Source: Propionibacteriaceae bacterium
GTDB lineage: Bacteria > Actinomycetota > Actinomycetes > Propionibacteriales > Propionibacteriaceae
Reading direction: 5' to 3'
Assembly (NCBI GenBank): GCA_031262845.1
Contig: JAISGZ010000044.1
Span: forward strand, 1-10,737
DNA length: 10,737 nt
The notes below the pieces were generated by a model. That model did not search any database and was not told where the DNA came from. It was given only the letters and a program-made list of their open reading frames with translations. Positions 7,063-10,737 of this stretch are shown here, in pieces; positions within the stretch are counted from its first letter, which is position 1, and each line of letters begins with the position of its first letter. The position numbers and the translations under genes are program-made.

Positions 7063-7162
7063 GTTGCTCGTGTTTCTCCAATGGTGGTTAGGCGATGGTG
7101 ACGCCGAGACATTATTCACTGTGATCTCTGACTGTGACGAGTTGAGTGAGGCTGAGCATTGA
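7061..7162 (+). CDS. doubtful 33-residue leader-type peptide
   Basis: Beginning at TTG 7061, with AAAGGAG 8 nt upstream (GTG 7070 is an alternative), the frame encodes a peptide starting MLLVFLQWWLGDGD and ending DCDELSEAEH before TGA at 7160-7162. It has a hydrophobic, Trp-rich start and an acidic end. The DELSEAE segment resembles the stretch that precedes the double glycine in bacteriocin leader peptides, but no Gly-Gly or core follows. Candidates are a regulatory upstream ORF, a decapitated peptide precursor or chance; a 33-codon frame alone is not significant. Confidence 0.15.
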   Translation: MLLVFLQWWLGDGDAETLFTVISDCDELSEAEH

Positions 7163-7208
7163 CTGCCTGTCTCCTCCAGAAGTCGTGACGGACGAAAGAG
7201 GTCACGCC

Positions 7209-7973
7209 GTGCGTTTTGCCATCTATGGCACTAAAAGTATTTGCCGTCTTTGCCGGGTTACACCTCGGACGCTGCGGCATTATCACAAAATTGGTCTTTT
7301 ACCAGAAACATCCCGGACAACCAGCGGCTATCGTGAATACACGTTCGAGGATCTTCGTGATGTCCTGCGCGCTCGACGATTAGTCGAACTCGGATTCAGC
7401 TTGGAAGAAGTCAAAGAGATTCTGCGGGGATCAGAGGCCCAGCGCCTCAGTGAGGAGACGATTCACCGCAAAAAAGCGGAAGTCTCGGCCCAGGTCACTA
7501 ATCTTCAGAAACGCCTCCGCGCGCTCGAAGAGGTGGCTGCCGCCGACGGTTACCTCCATCTTCCCGCTAACCTGATCCAGCGGTTGGACCATATCCGGGA
7601 AGCGGGTGGATTGACCGAAGAAGACCTAGCACCGTTAATTCATGTTGTTGAATTGGTTGTTGCCTGCGACCGCAGCGGTTGGCTGGATGAGCTGGTGGCG
7701 GTGTTGGACCACGTGGCCGAGGCTTTGGACCAGTTTGGCGATGACTTCCGGCTTGACCGTGAACTCCGACGACTCGGTCCTGAGGCCAGCGAGCGGGAGA
7801 TCCAAGCCCTGGCCGACGCTATCGGCAGTCGCATTGTCCGGCGGGTTACCGTCCCCCGTCCGAAACTCGACAACATGATGACTGAACTCGTCGAGTCGTC
7901 ACTGTGGGGTTTGTTCAACGACCAGCAACTGGCCGTGCTCGATCGGGCGTTGGCAACGAAGAACGAGAGCTGA
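7209..7973 (+). CDS. MerR-family transcriptional regulator with long helical effector domain (second)
   Basis: This is a 254-residue regulator. From GTG 7209 the MerR winged HTH spans about 5-73: ICRLCRVTPRTLRHYHKIGL is the HTH, TTSGYREYTFEDL the wing and ARRLVELGFSLEEVKEIL the second part. A coiled coil follows (about 78-112). The last 140 residues are helical and Leu/Asp/Glu-rich and match no ligand-binding domain I can name. GTG 7209 was chosen because AAGAGG lies 7 nt before it and the conserved domain begins right after; GTG 7146 would add 21 residues unlike the family and has no ribosome binding site. Cys12 and Cys15 form a C-x-x-C at two helix positions usually occupied by Ala. The 5' part is lower in GC than the 3' part. 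Its stop lies 9 nt from the stop of the convergent HlyD-like gene. The inducer is unknown. Confidence 0.88.
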   Translation: MRFAIYGTKSICRLCRVTPRTLRHYHKIGLLPETSRTTSGYREYTFEDLRDVLRARRLVELGFSLEEVKEILRGSEAQRLSEETIHRKKAEVSAQVTNLQKRLRALEEVAAADGYLHLPANLIQRLDHIREAGGLTEEDLAPLIHVVELVVACDRSGWLDELVAVLDHVAEALDQFGDDFRLDRELRRLGPEASEREIQALADAIGSRIVRRVTVPRPKLDNMMTELVESSLWGLFNDQQLAVLDRALATKNES

Positions 7974-7982
7974 GTTTTCTGG

Positions 7983-9365
7983 TCACCCTTGGCTAACTAA
8001 GCCCATGGCTTCCCCGAGCCAGCGGAGAGCGCTGATGCGGCGGGTAATGACGTCCACGCGAACTTGGGCACCCGAATTGAGCTGAAGAGGGGTTTCGTCG
8101 GTCTGGATGGTCAGTTCGGCGATGTAGTACGGGGTGCCGTCTTCGGTTGTTTGGTAGGTCGTGGAGATTGTGTCGACGGCGCACGTGAGTTCCGTCTTGC
8201 GGGTAGTTGTCGTGGCCGGCAGTGAACAGTTAACCGTCTGACCTGGGGTAATAACAGGGACGAGATTGGCTGGGACGGCAGCCTCAACCTGATGGGTGGT
8301 AACGGTCGGGACAATCGTCAGGAGAGCCTGTCCGGTCGCAACAAGGTCGCCTGGATTGATGGGCGTGGCGATGTCGACGATGCCGTCGCAGGGCGCGGTC
8401 AGTTGAGCGTTACCAATAGCCAATTTGAGTTTGGTGGCGTCGAGGCCCAGGCTGGATTGGCTGTTGCGGAGTTCCTCTTCTTGGTTGAGGAGAGTCACCA
8501 GGAACTGGGTTCGTAGGGTGGCGGCCAGGTCGCTGTCGGCGGTTTTGGCCTGTTGGACTTGGGCCTGGAGGTTTTGGACTTCGGCGGTGAGAGCTGCCCG
8601 TTGACTGTCGAGATCGGTGATTTGGCTTTCGACTTGGACGATAAAGTCAGCGCCGTATTGGCTGGCCAAAGCTGTGTCAGTGCCGTTGATGGCCGCAGTT
8701 TGACCGGCCACGAACGAGTCATACAAGGACTGGGCGTATCCGTCAGCCGATGAGTAATCGGTGCCAGCGCGCACAGCGGCGGTCAGGCGCCGGAGTTCAT
8801 CTTGGCGGGCGCCAAGATTTGCCAGGGTTGTCTGATTGGTGGTCAAGCTCGCCTGAGCCGTTTGGCTGGTTGTGGCCTGGTTGGTTTGAGCTTGAGCGAC
8901 TTCGGCTCGATGCTGTTCGAGGAGGAGATAGAAGCGGGCGTCAGGCCCGTCGGCTGTGAACGGGTTACCGGAGCCGTCGACGGCTTGGCGGAGAGCGGCG
9001 TAGTTGGCGAGTTGCCCGGCGATCGTGTCAAGTTGGCTGGTCACGAGAGCGAGCTGGCTGGTTTCGGTAGTCGTGTCGAGAGTGACGAGCGGGTCACCGG
9101 TGTTGACGACCTGGCCGTTGTTCGCGGCAACCGAGATGATCGAGGCGGTCGCGGGAGCCGTAATCGTGCGGACCGGGTTCGTGGCGGCGATCGTGCCAGC
9201 GAGGGTTTCAGCGGCTTCGACTGGCAACACAAGGCTGAGAGACATCGCCGCGACGATCAAGGCGGCCGCGACCAGGATAAAGTTCCGGGCCCCTCGGGGC
9301 GGTTCGGTCTGGAGTACTTCACGGGTTGTGCCGATGTCAGCGATATCCAAGGTGGTGTGGCTCAT
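7983..9365 (-). CDS. HlyD-family membrane-fusion protein of a peptide exporter
   Basis: This 460-residue accessory subunit of an ABC exporter is of the LcnD/ComB/HlyD kind. It has a cytoplasmic N-terminus (1-27), a single membrane anchor at about 28-49, and an external remainder. The lipoyl-like first half is at about 66-98 (TITAPATASIISV, then VVNTGDPLVTLD). A long Gln/Ala/Thr-rich coiled coil spans about 100-318. The second lipoyl half is at 319-352 (LTAPCDGIVDIATPINPGDL), followed by a beta-barrel region to about 440 ending in SGAQVRVDVITRR. The two lipoyl halves separated by a hairpin are diagnostic. Cys326, Cys380 and Cys395 are external. The ATG overlaps the stop of the upstream ABC gene by 4 nt, so the two are translationally coupled. 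In a Gram-positive cell it would guide the exported peptide through the wall region. Confidence 0.9.
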   Translation of the reverse strand: MSHTTLDIADIGTTREVLQTEPPRGARNFILVAAALIVAAMSLSLVLPVEAAETLAGTIAATNPVRTITAPATASIISVAANNGQVVNTGDPLVTLDTTTETSQLALVTSQLDTIAGQLANYAALRQAVDGSGNPFTADGPDARFYLLLEQHRAEVAQAQTNQATTSQTAQASLTTNQTTLANLGARQDELRRLTAAVRAGTDYSSADGYAQSLYDSFVAGQTAAINGTDTALASQYGADFIVQVESQITDLDSQRAALTAEVQNLQAQVQQAKTADSDLAATLRTQFLVTLLNQEEELRNSQSSLGLDATKLKLAIGNAQLTAPCDGIVDIATPINPGDLVATGQALLTIVPTVTTHQVEAAVPANLVPVITPGQTVNCSLPATTTTRKTELTCAVDTISTTYQTTEDGTPYYIAELTIQTDETPLQLNSGAQVRVDVITRRISALRWLGEAMGLVSQG

Positions 9366-10737
9366 GCGGGGACTCCTGGGGTTTTGGCTGCCCGGCGGGT
9401 CTGCGTCCCGGCGCCACAGATTCGGTCTGCCGCCACACCCGCGAATACGGGGTCACCTGGAGTTTGAACCGGTTCACCGACCGGGCTTTGTGGTCGGTTG
9501 GCCGTCCCGGACCGGGCTCGGGCTTCCGGGGGACGACTATTCGCACGTTGTGGCCGGATTGCTCGCGGACGCCTGTCCTGATGCTGGTTCTTAACCGGGC
9601 CATGCTCCAGTGGCGGCCGCGCCGGTCCCCCGTTTTTGGTAAGAGCAGGCGCATCTGAGCCACCGGTCTGGGCCCGCCACAGAGCCGCGTATTGACCGTT
9701 GAGACGCATCAGGTCAGCGTGACTACCAGCTTCGACGATCTGACCGGCTGACATGACGTAGATCAAGTCACAGGCCACAACCGTGGACAAGCGGTGAGCG
9801 ATAACGAGCCGGGTAATCCGGCCGTCATCCATCGCAGTGATGGTGTCCGCGATAGCTTTTTCGGAAATCGAGTCGAGGTTCGACGTCGCCTCATCAAGGA
9901 TCAACATGTCCGCCCCACGTAACAACGCCCGGGCGATCGCCAATCGCTGGCGTTGACCGCCGGACAAGTTCATACCGTCTTCGTCCAAGTAGGTTTGGTA
10001 GCGGGCAGGTAGTTTCTCGATGAACTCGTGAGCTTGGCTCTGACGGCAGGCCTCAATCATCTCCTCCGGTGTCATATCAGGCTTAGCCACCCGGAGGTTC
10101 TCCTCAATCGACCCGGCGAAAAAACTCGTCTTCTGAGACACGTAAGCAATCCGCTGACGTAACGACTCGGCCGAAATATCGGCCACCGCCAGGTCACCGA
10201 ACCGGATCGTGCCCGACTCGGCCTCATAAAACTTCAACAACAACTTCGCCGTGGTCGTCTTACCCGACCCAGACTCACCAACCAAAGCCACCGACGCACC
10301 CGGAGGAATCGCCAAAGTCAAATTCTGAAGAACCGGCCGACGAGTCCCGTAACGGAACGTAACATCATCGAAAATGACCGGCTGATCGACCCGTTTGAGA
10401 TCAACCTGATCATCCTCCGACAAAGTCTCAGCCTCCAAAACCAAGACATCCGACAAACGCCGGGCCGCCACGATCGCGGATTGAATAGTCGGCTGAAGAT
10501 TCATCAGATTCCGTACCGGATCCAGGAAATAGACCAACAATGTATTGAACGCGACGAGTTGGCCGATTGACATCTCCCCAGCCAAAATAGACCGAGCCCC
10601 GACCCACAAAATAATGGCCGTACCCAATGCTCGAGCAGCATCCGAGACAACAGTCTGAATATTGTGCAACGTGCCGAATTTGAACACGCTGCGCAGCAAC
10701 TTGACGTAAAGCGAGTCAGTCTTCTCCGTCACTAAAT
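9362..10737 (-). CDS. bacteriocin-type ABC exporter, C-terminal part (5' partial)
   Basis: The frame runs off the window edge, so the N-terminus is missing. Residues here are counted from an internal GTG at 10732. About 1-100 are the end of the transmembrane domain; GEMSIGQLVAFNTLL and NLMNLQPTIQSAIVAARRL closely follow the LcnC/ComA/LagD exporters, which cut double-glycine leaders with an N-terminal C39 peptidase. The nucleotide-binding domain is complete: Walker A GESGSGKTT (152-160), Q-loop Gln200, signature LSGGQ (256-260), Walker B MLILDE (276-281), H-loop His313. The enzyme would dimerise and use ATP to export, and probably process, a peptide. Family members end near NGQYAALWRAQ (345-355); here about 100 further residues rich in Arg, Pro, Ala and Gln follow. 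Translation passes directly to the HlyD-like gene by an ATGA overlap. Peptidase status cannot be seen. Confidence 0.9.
   Translation of the reverse strand, partial: LVTEKTDSLYVKLLRSVFKFGTLHNIQTVVSDAARALGTAIILWVGARSILAGEMSIGQLVAFNTLLVYFLDPVRNLMNLQPTIQSAIVAARRLSDVLVLEAETLSEDDQVDLKRVDQPVIFDDVTFRYGTRRPVLQNLTLAIPPGASVALVGESGSGKTTTAKLLLKFYEAESGTIRFGDLAVADISAESLRQRIAYVSQKTSFFAGSIEENLRVAKPDMTPEEMIEACRQSQAHEFIEKLPARYQTYLDEDGMNLSGGQRQRLAIARALLRGADMLILDEATSNLDSISEKAIADTITAMDDGRITRLVIAHRLSTVVACDLIYVMSAGQIVEAGSHADLMRLNGQYAALWRAQTGGSDAPALTKNGGPARPPLEHGPVKNQHQDRRPRAIRPQRANSRPPEARARSGTANRPQSPVGEPVQTPGDPVFAGVAADRICGAGTQTRRAAKTPGVPA

Larger units (their letters stand above)
6844..7208. other. 365-nt structured leader between the two MerR genes
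   Basis: No strong gene is visible. From left to right it holds a weak 35-codon ORF (6865-6972) without a ribosome binding site, a dyad-containing promoter-like element near 6987-7019, an 8-bp direct repeat, a short hairpin carrying an AAAGGAG, and a doubtful 33-codon ORF. A CCACA-CTAAA-TGTGG stem at 7013-7027 covers the predicted start region of transcription. Confidence 0.5.

Noticed and set aside
6967..7113. 48-codon minus-strand frame containing VGLDVGTRS, like the start of actin-fold ATPases, FGGY kinases or RuvC-type nucleases
   Set aside because: The resemblance covers about ten residues, is produced by the CCTTGAC/GTCAAGG dyad, and the frame stops soon after with no further domain.
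9004..9594. 196-codon plus-strand open frame over the exporter genes
   Set aside because: It is the antisense shadow of the HlyD-like and ABC genes, whose domains are clear on the other strand.

Overview
The window looks like a chromosomal segment of a high-GC actinobacterium. Evidence is the GC-rich, GTG-start-tolerant coding, the actinobacterial-type TrmH/SpoU methyltransferase, the class II aldolase and the Ala/Pro/Thr-rich disordered tails. A propionibacterium-like lineage is possible, but the sequence alone does not settle it.

Left part (1-5091), housekeeping and envelope: the 3' end of a gene for a DoxX-like four-helix membrane protein with a very long Pro/Ala-rich N-terminal extension; a TrmH-family RNA methyltransferase; a small two-helix membrane protein of unknown function; and fructose-bisphosphate aldolase (fba), 23 nt behind it with a clear ribosome binding site. 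A perfect 17-bp-stem hairpin separates fba from a convergent HdeD/DUF308 membrane protein that carries a low-complexity C-terminal tail.

Middle part (5092-7208), accessory-looking and clearly lower in GC from about 5390 to 7200: a HipB-type helix-turn-helix antitoxin gene is followed, with an ATGA overlap, by a hipA toxin gene that has lost its whole catalytic core. Only about 15 N-terminal codons and about 55 C-terminal codons remain, in different frames. Next come two MerR-family regulators on the same strand. Between them lies a 365-nt leader with a MerR-like dyad (CCTTGAC/GTCAAGG) over a TTGACC element, an 8-bp direct repeat, a small hairpin and a doubtful 33-codon ORF.

Right part (7983-10737), on the minus strand: a HlyD-family membrane-fusion protein translationally coupled to an upstream ABC exporter whose N-terminus lies beyond the window edge. 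The ABC transmembrane segment resembles LcnC/ComA/LagD-type bacteriocin exporters, which process double-glycine leaders with an N-terminal C39 peptidase. The pair therefore probably secretes a peptide. No convincing precursor peptide is in the window, and the C39 domain itself is off the edge. The second MerR gene converges on the exporter operon with only 9 nt between stop codons. The most interesting points are the gutted hipA, the peptide exporter with its unexplained Arg/Pro-rich tail, and the structured leader before the second MerR gene.
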